A stretch of 64,000 nt of DNA from Methanococcoides sp. AM1 (lineage in GTDB: Archaea; Halobacteriota; Methanosarcinia; Methanosarcinales; Methanosarcinaceae): NCBI RefSeq assembly GCF_900774055.1, contig NZ_CAAGSW010000002.1, positions 186,001 to 250,000 on the forward strand, written 5' to 3'. Under the pieces are notes generated by a model. It ran no database searches. It saw only the letters and a list, made by a program, of their open reading frames with translations, and was not told the origin of the DNA. The position numbers were made by a program, and so were the translations under genes. Positions 58,101 to 64,000 of this stretch are shown here, piece after piece; the first letter of the stretch is position 1, and the number at the start of each line of letters is the position of its first letter.

Positions 58101-58447
58101 GTTTCCGCAGATTCAGAGAATAGACCAATTTCATTTGCACTGTATGTATGGCTTTTATCAATATGTGAATTGTCGACCGGGGATGGAATTATGCCATTTA
58201 TGTCATATTTGTCCCTTATTGATCCACCTGCGTTTAGTGAGGATGATCGAACATTGTCATACGAATCCATATTTACTTCCATCTTCTCCACATACTCAAC
58301 GAATTCCGGATTAAGAGGGGCTAGATATAGATCCTGATCTATAGTTTCATTTATTAAAAGTGAATTATTATCTGAAGATGCAGCAATTGAAACATTTGCT
58401 ATACAAAACAATAATATTGTGAGTGTAATCATTCTAACAAATTGCAT
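55178..58447 (-). CDS. Secreted papain-type cysteine protease with Ig-like repeats and PGF-pre-PGF domain
   Basis: 1089 residues. Signal peptide (1-22); propeptide-like region; C1A peptidase (about 118-345) with Cys141 in GTSGSCWAHATY, His287 in DDGGHAVALVG and Asn317 in CKNSWGTG; a lectin-like domain (about 360-515); an Ig-like domain (about 535-605); three Ig-like repeats of 83 residues (about 610-855), the last two nearly identical; a Ser/Gly linker; a PGF-pre-PGF type domain (about 880-1030); and a C-terminal TM helix with RKRS. Many NxT/S sites suggest glycosylation. It is cell-surface anchored, facing outward. It may process surface or matrix proteins. Confidence 0.87.
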   Translation of the reverse strand: MQFVRMITLTILLFCIANVSIAASSDNNSLLINETIDQDLYLAPLNPEFVEYVEKMEVNMDSYDNVRSSSLNAGGSIRDKYDINGIIPSPVDNSHIDKSHTYSANEIGLFSESAETLPTYYDLRDENNVTPVRDQGTSGSCWAHATYASLESCMIPDEGVYDFSENHMKNILSENYSEGFDRDANGGGNYKISLAYLSRWTGPVNESDEPYNDTSIYSDTSIPERRHVQEAIFLPQRDAVTPHADDFIKEAIMEHGAVYSRFDVDWDGFDDKYLTYYYNGNYDDGGHAVALVGWNDSYPKENFEITPLGDGAFICKNSWGTGPGDEGYFYISYYEESFEPQAVFVGSEDVDNYDNIYQYDPLGYTSSTGYPNDTTNVSWAANIFTPDSDEYLNAVSFYTPDEMTDYELYIYKDPDQGPINSSGHEYFTSGTFEYAGYHTIDLSSPIKLEHDQDFSVVIKFSDPDYAYLVPVEYPIAGYSSKATANSGEGYISPNGNSWTDITTYSENRSICIKAFTEDSYVAAIIPDPLNETTYEGETLQFSNQILDQYNNPMYVNVTWNSQNQTVGTIDAISGLFTANTTGNTTITVTNGSITNSTTVNVLNRPIFSITMDEPEEGHNYSTSTIFLNVSANLEVDTWMYNINATGNHTFTPNITLPLPDGSHNITVFANDTNGNMTSLMANFTIDTTPPSVTIESPQNKAYDTNTVNLNVSADEDVMVWMYNLNGEGNKTFTPNTTLSSLPEGEYDITVFANDTIGNIGSAAISFSIDTITPTVTIESPQNTTYDTSTVSLNVFADEDVAIWMYNLNGEGNNTFTPNTTLSSLSDGEHNVTVFASDSAGNTGLSMVNFTIEVSLAPSTPSKSGSSSSGGGSGNTGEAFENIILKEVKTIYINKDSEINFQFEEEGDKIEYIGFYALKNSGKISTTVEVLKEKSALVKENPPGIAYQHMNIWVGKAGFATENNIAEPVIGFRVSKSWIAENNIDETTITLCRNHGEKWTQLSTTILSEDTEYIYFESKTPGFSPFAIVGFPQTAEVTDRSSELIDIDISNDTLGSNVEETSESTSLPMLSSSILMIIFGCAYLVLRKRS
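55940..56640 (-). repeat. Three tandem Ig-like repeats, period 249 bases
   Basis: Within the protease gene, TGCTAAGTGTAGTGTTTGGA recurs at 55981 and 56230, a spacing of 249 bases (83 codons), and the surrounding DNA is highly alike. A third, more divergent copy lies to 56640. Recent unit duplication is likely. Confidence 0.8.
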
Positions 58448-58564
58448 AAAGACCTGTCCTGATTATCTATGATTGTTGGAAGAAGGGATATGTGCTGCTG
58501 CTTATGACTATAATTCAATGATATTTATATATTACTTCTTCTGAAATAACATCGCCCTTTCTTT

Positions 58565-58945
58565 TCAAAGGCTATGCTGTGTCAATCCGAATCCGTGATC
58601 CTTGCTCAGGTTTATGCTCTTCGGTCGGTAGAGATCCCCTGCTTTCCAGGAGTTAATGGCATCCTGTACCGTGCCATCAGCGCCTACAAAGATCTCAATA
58701 TCATTTTCGTTCAGCAGGTCAACGATCTTCTGTCCGACCCCTGAACATAGGACAACATCTGCTCCAGATTTTACAAGAAGTTCATGTGGAAGACCTTTCC
58801 CTCCCACATGGACACTTGTATTCTCAATGATCTCAACTTCTTCTGTTTCACTGTCGTAGATCGTGTATGTTGCAGCCTTTCCGAAATGGAGTTCGATGTC
58901 ATCATCCAATCCGCCTTTTTCCGTGCTGGGTATAGCAATTTTCAT
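58565..58945 (-). CDS. NifX/NifB-type cofactor-binding-like protein (second copy)
   Basis: 126 residues of the dinitrogenase iron-molybdenum cofactor binding family: MKIAIPSTEKGGLDDDIELH, HFGKAATYTIYD, HVGGKGLPHELL and VVLCSGVGQKIVDLL. Such small proteins carry Fe-S or Fe-Mo type clusters in nitrogenase assembly, but many archaeal members lie far from nif genes. AAAGGTGAGAAT precedes the ATG. It is the last gene of the six-gene minus-strand operon and is paralogous to the first. Confidence 0.88.
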   Translation of the reverse strand: MKIAIPSTEKGGLDDDIELHFGKAATYTIYDSETEEVEIIENTSVHVGGKGLPHELLVKSGADVVLCSGVGQKIVDLLNENDIEIFVGADGTVQDAINSWKAGDLYRPKSINLSKDHGFGLTQHSL

Positions 58946-59043
58946 ATTCTCACCTTTTCTCTGGAAGAATATGTTCTCATTGTTTGATATACTTCTGCAT
59001 TGTGTACATTTTCAGTCATCCGGAAAGTGTACGATCGGACAAT

Positions 59044-59700
59044 TCAGAGCTTGAAACGTGATCCTGCTTCAATAGGTACAAAAGAGTTTGGGAATCTTGT
59101 TCTGATGGTGGCAATATTCGATGTGCAATGTCCGGCACCTATGAATTCCAGTCCGTTCAGCAGATCATATTCCTGGCTATCATGCAATCCTCCGATGATT
59201 CCACGAACATTCCCTTCGGCTGCTGCTGCTCCTATAATGGCTTCCAACCCCGGATGTGCACAGCCTGTAATAACATATATCCCGGTGTCTGTTTTGAGCA
59301 TTAGTGACTGCTCTTTCGGGCTATTCCCGAGTTCACCTGTAGAAAAGACGTTGTTGCATATTCTGGATCTTTCGGTGATCTCGTGCAAAGTAGAATGAGA
59401 TGCTATTTCATTTTTAAGTTTCTCGGAAAATGATGCAGGGATGTAGACATCAATATCACTGTTAGCATTCAGTATTTCCGGAATTCCGCCGATATGGTCC
59501 CAGTGCTGGTGGGAAAGTACAAGAATATCGATATCCTCGACCGGGATGTTAAGTGCTGAAAGATTGCTCTGTAATGCACAACCGTCCCACCCGGTGTCAA
59601 ACAGTATTTTCCTGTCTTCAGTTTTGATATAACAGGAAAATCCCCAGCCCTTTTTGAGACCAGGTTTTGCTTCATTGTCATAGACGATGGTAATTTCCAT
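59044..59700 (-). CDS. Metallo-beta-lactamase fold protein, methanopterin-pathway-like
   Basis: About 218 residues. Metal motif LSHQHWDHIGGIPEIL (HxHxDH), third His in TGCAHPGLEAI, and GAGHCTSNIATIRTRFPNSF near the end. It resembles the archaeal MBL proteins annotated as 7,8-dihydropterin-6-methyl-4-(beta-D-ribofuranosyl)aminobenzene-phosphate synthase-like, but the exact reaction is uncertain. ATG at 59700 overlaps the DUF1847 stop (TGATG) and follows GGAGAAG. It is fifth in the NifX-MinD-DUF1847 operon. Confidence 0.82.
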   Translation of the reverse strand: MEITIVYDNEAKPGLKKGWGFSCYIKTEDRKILFDTGWDGCALQSNLSALNIPVEDIDILVLSHQHWDHIGGIPEILNANSDIDVYIPASFSEKLKNEIASHSTLHEITERSRICNNVFSTGELGNSPKEQSLMLKTDTGIYVITGCAHPGLEAIIGAAAAEGNVRGIIGGLHDSQEYDLLNGLEFIGAGHCTSNIATIRTRFPNSFVPIEAGSRFKL

Positions 59701-60272
59701 CACATCTTCTCCACGCCGAAACGGTTCTTCAGGTAATATCCGGAATAAAGTGCTCCTGCAGGATTATGTGTTAGTACCCTGTCCTTCACAATGAATGTAG
59801 TAACAGGTGCTTCTGAATACTTGTTGAACATTATGTCATGGCCCATGCAGAGCCCGACTATGATGTTAAGTTCGGTACCTGCTCTGTTGAGCATCATTGC
59901 CTGTGCAATGGGGTTGCAGGTAGTTTCCCTTCCGTCCCTTATCTTATCCAGTCCGTATTTTTCCTTGTCTACGCCACATATCTTGCAGCATACGGACTCT
60001 ACGATAAAGTCTTTCTCAAGTATCTTACAAAAGGTCCTTGCCTCATTCTCAAGGCCCACACAAAAAGCGACACCTAGCTTTCGGTATCCCAGTTCCTTTG
60101 CAAAAAGGACCAGCTCTTCAAGCCTTGTCTTTTGCATGTAGAAGTTCGCCTCTATCTTTGAAGCGGCCTTCATCATCTCGAGGTCTTCTGAAGTATATTC
60201 CGGTTGTACTTCTCTTGGAGTACAATCTTTTCCCTGCCTGCATCTTCTTGTATCACAGGATGCACATTTCAT
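59700..60272 (-). CDS. DUF1847 cysteine-rich protein
   Basis: 190 residues of DUF1847. The N-terminus is a Cys cluster, KCASCDTRRCRQGKDC, and further Cys are found in VCCKICGVDKEKYG and TTCNPIAQAMMLN. LGYRKLGVAFCVGLENEART and IVGLCMGHDIMFNKYSEAP are the main family blocks. The arrangement suggests a bound Fe-S cluster or metal. Function is unknown. Fourth in the six-gene operon, 26 bases after the second MinD-like ATPase. Confidence 0.87.
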   Translation of the reverse strand: MKCASCDTRRCRQGKDCTPREVQPEYTSEDLEMMKAASKIEANFYMQKTRLEELVLFAKELGYRKLGVAFCVGLENEARTFCKILEKDFIVESVCCKICGVDKEKYGLDKIRDGRETTCNPIAQAMMLNRAGTELNIIVGLCMGHDIMFNKYSEAPVTTFIVKDRVLTHNPAGALYSGYYLKNRFGVEKM

Positions 60273-60298
60273 GACCTGTTCACCTCTTAAACGTTAAT

Positions 60299-61180
60299 TT
60301 ATTTTCCGGATCCCGGATCTTCACAGAGCTCTGTCCTCACAATTTTCCAGATTTCCCTGAGATTTTTTGAGAACCCATTGTCTGCATATTCAATGACAGT
60401 CTTTTTTCCGATCATCGCTTTGTTCGGGATCGTGTCATATGGAAGCTTTCCTGCTACCACTATGCCATTCTCCTTGCAGGAACTTTCGATCTGCTTTGTG
60501 TTCCCTTCATTGATGTTATATTTATTAATACAGACGATTGCCGGTATCCTGAAGTGGTCAGTTACCTGTATGATCCTTTCGAGATCGTGTATTCCGGACA
60601 AGCTTGGTTCTGTTACAATGAGGGCAAGGTCTGCACCTGTAATGGCTGCTATTACGGGGCATCCGGTTCCTGGGGGTCCGTCACATATTATTAGCTCGGC
60701 TCCATTTTCATTGGCAAGTGATGCTGCATGTTCTTTTACTGCAGTGACCAATTTGCCACTTGCTTCTTCTCCGATCATGAGCTCTGCATGTACCATTGGA
60801 CCATATCTGGTCATGGAATCAAAGACACTTCCAGAGGGGTTATTTATCATTTTGATGGCATTTTCAGGGCAAATATATTCACATACCCCACAACCTTCGC
60901 ATTTGCAATTGTTTATGGTATGGTCTGTATATATAGCATCGAAATTGCAATTCTCGATACATATGTTGCATCCGATACATTTTTCAGTATCGATATGTGC
61001 AATGTCCATTCCGTAAAAGTCGGAGGTCTCTATTATCTCAGGCCCCAGGACCAGATGCAGGTTCGGGGCATCAACATCACAGTCTGCGATTATGGCCTTC
61101 TCTGCCATTGATGCAATTGCAGCGGTGATAGTAGTCTTCCCTGTTCCGCCTTTTCCGCTGATGATGACAAGTTGCTTCAT
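60299..61180 (-). CDS. MinD-type ATPase with ferredoxin insert (copy 2)
   Basis: 293 residues from MKQLVIISGKGGTGKTTITA, the deviant Walker A motif of the MinD/Mrp group, then ADCDVDAPNLHLVLG, two 4Fe-4S motifs (CIGCNICIENC and CEGCGVCEYICPENAI) inserted at about 65-115, ICDGPPGTGCPVIAAI and a C-terminal switch region VTEPSLSGIHDLERI. Such proteins probably load or move a metal or cluster with ATP. The start at 61180 overlaps the previous stop (ATGA); an in-frame extension to 61246 is inside the neighbour. Confidence 0.92.
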   Translation of the reverse strand: MKQLVIISGKGGTGKTTITAAIASMAEKAIIADCDVDAPNLHLVLGPEIIETSDFYGMDIAHIDTEKCIGCNICIENCNFDAIYTDHTINNCKCEGCGVCEYICPENAIKMINNPSGSVFDSMTRYGPMVHAELMIGEEASGKLVTAVKEHAASLANENGAELIICDGPPGTGCPVIAAITGADLALIVTEPSLSGIHDLERIIQVTDHFRIPAIVCINKYNINEGNTKQIESSCKENGIVVAGKLPYDTIPNKAMIGKKTVIEYADNGFSKNLREIWKIVRTELCEDPGSGK

Positions 61181-62034
61181 GCTTCTATCTCCCTGCCATA
61201 TCTGTTCTGGATCGAGCTGTAGAGTCTTATGAACTTCTCTTTCCAATGTCCCATTTCCTGCACAAATGGTATCCCTTCTGAATACAATTGCGCGATCTTT
61301 GTGTCATTGGGTACCTTCATAAGTATCTCGATATTTTCCTTCATGCAATATTCTTCAACACTATCATCACCGCTACCACTTCGGTTGATGATGATCCCGT
61401 GTGGGATCCCAAGTGTTCGGACTACTTCCACCGCCAGCTTCAGGTCATGCAATCCAAAAGGGGTGGGTTCTGTAACAAGGACGCAGTAGTCAACATCCTC
61501 AAGTGTTGTCAGGACCGGGCACGCAGTACCTGGTGGTGCGTCAATGATGGCTGTCCTACCCAGGTCGATGTTCTTCTTGAGCTCACTGATCACGGGTGAT
61601 GCCATGGTCTGGCCGATATCCAGTAATCCTTCGTAGAGTTCAGGTCCTTTCTTATCTCCTCTGGAACTTTTCCGGATGATCCCTGTGACGATCTCGTGTT
61701 CCTGTATGGCTCCTTCAGGACAGACCATCATGCATCCTCCGCAGCTGTGGCATAATGTTGGGAATGTCAGGATCTTGTTCGGAAGGGTTGCGATCGCGTT
61801 GAAACGACAGGAGTCAGAACATTTCTTACAATATGTGCAGTTCTCTTCCACAATTTCGGGGATCATGGATGTTACTTCTGTGAGCTGCTCCAGTTCCTTA
61901 TTGAGGAACAGATTGCAGTTCGGTTCTTCAACATCGCAGTCGAAAAGCTGTACATCCTGAAGTGAAAGGGCAAGGTTCACAGCGATGGTGGTCTTGCCGG
62001 TCCCTCCTTTTCCGCTTGCTATTGCGATCTTCAT
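61177..62034 (-). CDS. MinD-type ATPase with ferredoxin insert (copy 1)
   Basis: 285 residues, paralogue of the next gene: IASGKGGTGKTTIAVNLAL, FDCDVEEPNCNLFL, two 4Fe-4S motifs (CTYCKKCSDSC and CHSCGGCMMVCPEGAI), IDAPPGTACPVLTTL and VTEPTPFGLHDLKLAV. The pair probably forms a heterodimer. The first NifX-like gene ends 8 bases upstream, and the two MinD genes overlap by 4 bases, all signs of tight coupling. Confidence 0.92.
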   Translation of the reverse strand: MKIAIASGKGGTGKTTIAVNLALSLQDVQLFDCDVEEPNCNLFLNKELEQLTEVTSMIPEIVEENCTYCKKCSDSCRFNAIATLPNKILTFPTLCHSCGGCMMVCPEGAIQEHEIVTGIIRKSSRGDKKGPELYEGLLDIGQTMASPVISELKKNIDLGRTAIIDAPPGTACPVLTTLEDVDYCVLVTEPTPFGLHDLKLAVEVVRTLGIPHGIIINRSGSGDDSVEEYCMKENIEILMKVPNDTKIAQLYSEGIPFVQEMGHWKEKFIRLYSSIQNRYGREIEA

Positions 62035-62042
62035 GATATCAT

Positions 62043-62420
62043 TCAGTGTTGGTGATCATGGTCGTGATCGTGTCCCTGACAGACGTTCTCACTGTTTGGA
62101 CTTGCAAGGTTGCCTTCTTTCCAGTCGGATATGGCTTTTTCTATCGTTCCCTGTGCTCCAACGAATACCTCTATCCCATAGTTAGAGAACATGGTAACAG
62201 CTTTTGTTCCAAGTCCGCCGCAAAGCATTACATTGACACCTGCTTTCGATAGTAGCTCAGGTGGCAGTCCAACGCCTCCGTTGTGCTCGCTCGTGTTCTC
62301 TACGATCTGAACCTCATCAGTCTCTGTATCAAGTACAGTATAGACAGGAACCATTCCAAAGTGCTGTCCGACATTATCTTCTAATCCGCCATTTTTTGCA
62401 GAAGGTACGCATACTTTCAT
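62043..62420 (-). CDS. NifX/NifB-type cofactor-binding-like protein with His-rich tail
   Basis: About 125 residues, the operon's first gene. It shares VCVPSAKNGGLEDNVGQHFG, EHNGGVGLPPELLSKAG and MLCGGLGTKAVTMF with the second copy. The C-terminus is GHDHDHDHQH, a metal-binding tail absent from the paralogue. The start at 62420 follows GAGAGGT; a longer frame to 62465 is not conserved. TATA-like CTTTAAATAC near 62474-62485 would drive the operon. Nickel, iron or molybdenum handling is inferred only. Confidence 0.87.
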   Translation of the reverse strand: MKVCVPSAKNGGLEDNVGQHFGMVPVYTVLDTETDEVQIVENTSEHNGGVGLPPELLSKAGVNVMLCGGLGTKAVTMFSNYGIEVFVGAQGTIEKAISDWKEGNLASPNSENVCQGHDHDHDHQH

Positions 62421-62797
62421 CTTTTTACCTCTCGTATATCTTTGATTTTGATTTATTATGCTCATATACGATGAAGTATTTAAAGTTAATGGGAAACCTT
62501 GATATATTTACTCTCGTTTGTGCATTTTAATCTTTGAGAGGTTCAATAGGAAGCCAACAAAATTTCCTTTGATCTGGCGCATTTAAGTTATTTGGATAAG
62601 GTTGGATGCTGAAGATAGTCTTTTTTGATTTTGAATACTACAGATCAAAATTGAATGAATACTGGACAAGCTCAGGGTGAAGTTCTGAACTGAATAAAAT
62701 CAGTACGGACTTGACTCCAATCAGAATAAGTTAGGACTGGATGAAGTTCAGATATTAAATGAATTAAAAAAAGAAATTAAAGAAAAAAGAATTGGAC
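62421..62797. other. Intergenic region between the NifX operon and mtbA
   Basis: No gene seen. It holds the promoter of the NifX operon (TATA-like at 62474-62485, minus strand) and the 3' end signal of mtbA. Bases 62640-62760 carry loosely repeated GAAGTTC and GGACT words without a clear structure. Confidence 0.6.
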
Positions 62798-62813
62798 TTA
62801 GTAAGTCCAGTTC
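62783..62813 (-). terminator. Terminator hairpin overlapping the mtbA stop codon
   Basis: On the minus strand GAACTGGACTTA (62813-62802) pairs with TAAGTCCAATTC (62800-62789), a 12-base stem with one mismatch around a single central base, followed by TTTTTT at 62788-62783. The stop TAA at 62800-62798 is inside the stem. Confidence 0.65.
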
Positions 62814-63829
62814 TTTGCTGCTTCGATCATTGCCTGGAGGTTCTCGGTTGGGGTCTGGCTTACAATACCACAGCCAGGTGAGAGAAGTCCCTTGCCATCG
62901 AGCTCTTTGAGTACTCTTGCGGACTCTTCTTTGACGAAATCTACGCTCTGGTTCCAGAGGCAGTTGACTGGGTCGAGGTTACCGACGATGAGTGCTTTCT
63001 CTACCTTGCTGACTGCTGTTGCTGCGTTAACGTTCTGGTCGACACTGATTGCGTCTACACCGCAGGTCTCCATGAGTGCAAGACCTTCTGTTGTGTCACC
63101 ACAGATGTGGAGTACAGCTGGTACGCCCTTCTCGTGGAGTGCGTCAATAAGCTTCTGGTGGAATGGTACTACGAACTTTGCGTAGAAGTCTGCACCGATA
63201 AGTGAGTAGCTTGCGGTTGGGTCAATGATGGAGAATACACTTGCTCCGCTCTCTACCTGTGCGAGTGCGTATTTGATTGCAAAGTCGGTTGTGAACTCCA
63301 TGATCTCAAGACCGTATGCTTCTTTTGTCATGATGTCCATGAACCAGGAGTCACCGGTGATGTGCTGTGCAAGTGAGAAAGGACCGATCATACTTCCGAT
63401 GATTGGGACTTCTTCTCCATACTTGTCAGCGAGGATCTTGATTGATTCGAGGACAATGGAGGTTCTCTTGCTTGTGTCTGTAACATCGTATCCTTCGAAC
63501 TGCTTGAGGTCGTCGATGTTGTTTACAACGTGGCTGATGACGGATGGCTGCTGTACCTTTGTACCGTCCTTGATTCCACTGCCGAAGAACTCTGCTTCTG
63601 CGGTGATGTCGAATGGGACACGGATTGCTTCGAAACCGATCTCTGTGTGACCTGCTTCTGCGAGTGCAGCAAGCTGTGCAGCATCATAATTTGCTTCTGG
63701 CCAGAAAACGTTGATTGCTTCCATCTGGTCTACTGTTCCGGTCTGTGTGACACAGACAGCTGGCATCCTGTCAACTTTCTCACCATTCAGTACGCGAATT
63801 AATCTTTCCTTCTGTGTGTATTCGGACAT
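62798..63829 (-). CDS. mtbA: Methylcobalamin:coenzyme M methyltransferase, methylamine type
   Basis: Transfers the methyl group from methylated corrinoid proteins to coenzyme M in growth on methylamines. 343 residues, HemE-like TIM barrel. Zinc ligands His241 and Cys243 in VLHICGDTT and Cys320 in SPGCGIVSQ. MPAVCVTQTGTVDQME and IIGSMIGPFSLAQHITGD fit MtbA better than the methanol-specific MtaA. The start has AAGGAG upstream, and a strong TATA element with an inverted repeat lies at 63866-63909. It is monocistronic in view. No methylamine methyltransferase or corrinoid protein gene is within the window. Confidence 0.9.
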   Translation of the reverse strand: MSEYTQKERLIRVLNGEKVDRMPAVCVTQTGTVDQMEAINVFWPEANYDAAQLAALAEAGHTEIGFEAIRVPFDITAEAEFFGSGIKDGTKVQQPSVISHVVNNIDDLKQFEGYDVTDTSKRTSIVLESIKILADKYGEEVPIIGSMIGPFSLAQHITGDSWFMDIMTKEAYGLEIMEFTTDFAIKYALAQVESGASVFSIIDPTASYSLIGADFYAKFVVPFHQKLIDALHEKGVPAVLHICGDTTEGLALMETCGVDAISVDQNVNAATAVSKVEKALIVGNLDPVNCLWNQSVDFVKEESARVLKELDGKGLLSPGCGIVSQTPTENLQAMIEAAKNWTY

Positions 63830-63865
63830 TTACATTCTCCTTAATTTAAATCCTTTATAATCGCT

Positions 63866-63909
63866 AAAAAGGTACATACGCTATGTATTTGCCATATATA
63901 TACCTTTTT
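63866..63909 (-). promoter_or_regulatory. mtbA promoter with flanking inverted repeat
   Basis: On the minus strand AAAAAGGTATATATATGG (63909-63892) is a strong BRE/TATA element. The arm AAAAAGGTA (63909-63901 on this strand) is mirrored by TACCTTTTT (63874-63866), which falls near the predicted transcription start. The arms are perfect over 9 bases with a 26-base spacer that contains the TATA box. A leader of about 40 bases follows. Confidence 0.6.
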
Positions 63910-64000
63910 GTTTGATGAAAATCAATTGCAATAGTCGCATTGGACAAGTATTATGGATTTATTTTAGTAATTTTTGGCATGTTTTTAGCAGGTATTTCTT

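Noticed and set aside
1-64000. CRISPR array, tRNA, rRNA or intact insertion sequence
   Set aside because: No regularly spaced repeats, no cloverleaf-like sequence and no transposase motifs were found on reading; a dedicated tRNA scan was not possible.

Overview
The window is chromosome of a methylotrophic, methane-producing archaeon, most likely family Methanosarcinaceae (Methanolobus- or Methanococcoides-like). The evidence is a methylamine-type methylcobalamin:coenzyme M methyltransferase (MtbA) at the right end, the YcaO/TfuA pair that marks methanogens, the archaeal variant aromatic pathway (AroA', AroB'), RadA, Cdc48, a SUI1-type initiation factor, a stand-alone GMP synthase glutaminase subunit, disaggregatase-like beta-helix surface proteins, and archaeal TATA-box promoters with GGTGATC-like ribosome binding sites. 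No tRNA, rRNA, CRISPR array or intact insertion sequence was seen.

Layout. 1-4.8 kb: an aromatic amino acid operon (aroA'-aroB'-aroD-aroE, the last cut by the window edge), divergent guaA, and an endonuclease IV-like gene with a small partner. 5.1-19.7 kb: a surface-glycan locus with a tandem GT2 protein, GT4 enzymes, a DUF354 protein, a CapK-like ligase, a multispanning membrane protein, a hexapeptide acyltransferase, WecB, a flippase, a FemAB/GNAT-like transferase and polysaccharide deacetylases. 19.7-20.75 kb: decayed, gene-free DNA. 20.75-25.7 kb: two related beta-helix surface proteins, one carrying PKD, CBM9-like and dockerin modules, the other followed by the remains of a PKD module. 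25.8-28.6 kb: a GNAT protein, a third deacetylase and coaD.

28.8-48.5 kb is mostly housekeeping: radA, phosphoglycolate phosphatase, PRC-barrel, cdc48, galE, nikR, purC, a CrtI-like oxidoreductase, a phosphate transport pair (pit and DUF47), a TPR protein, nreA with a zinc-binding HTH regulator, SUI1, DUF192, purL, a CHASE4 sensor kinase and a cysteine desulfurase preceded by an unlisted 51-residue CxxC protein. 48.8-53.5 kb: ycaO-tfuA (thioamide formation on methyl-coenzyme M reductase), a DtxR-like regulator, nudC and an MgtC/DUF4010 membrane protein. 53.7-58.4 kb: a metallo-beta-lactamase/rhodanese gene broken by a frameshift and a large secreted papain-type protease. 58.5-62.4 kb: a compact six-gene operon of two NifX-like proteins, two ferredoxin-bearing MinD-type ATPases, DUF1847 and a metallo-beta-lactamase protein, which looks like a metal- or cluster-handling system. 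62.8-63.8 kb: mtbA.

The least explained signals are a candidate structured small RNA between galE and nikR (about 34.55-34.68 kb), the six-gene NifX/MinD/DUF1847 operon, the cysteine desulfurase next to the thioamidation pair, and near-palindromes placed on the predicted promoters of the aromatic operon and mtbA. All identifications are from reading motifs and family resemblance; no database search was run.
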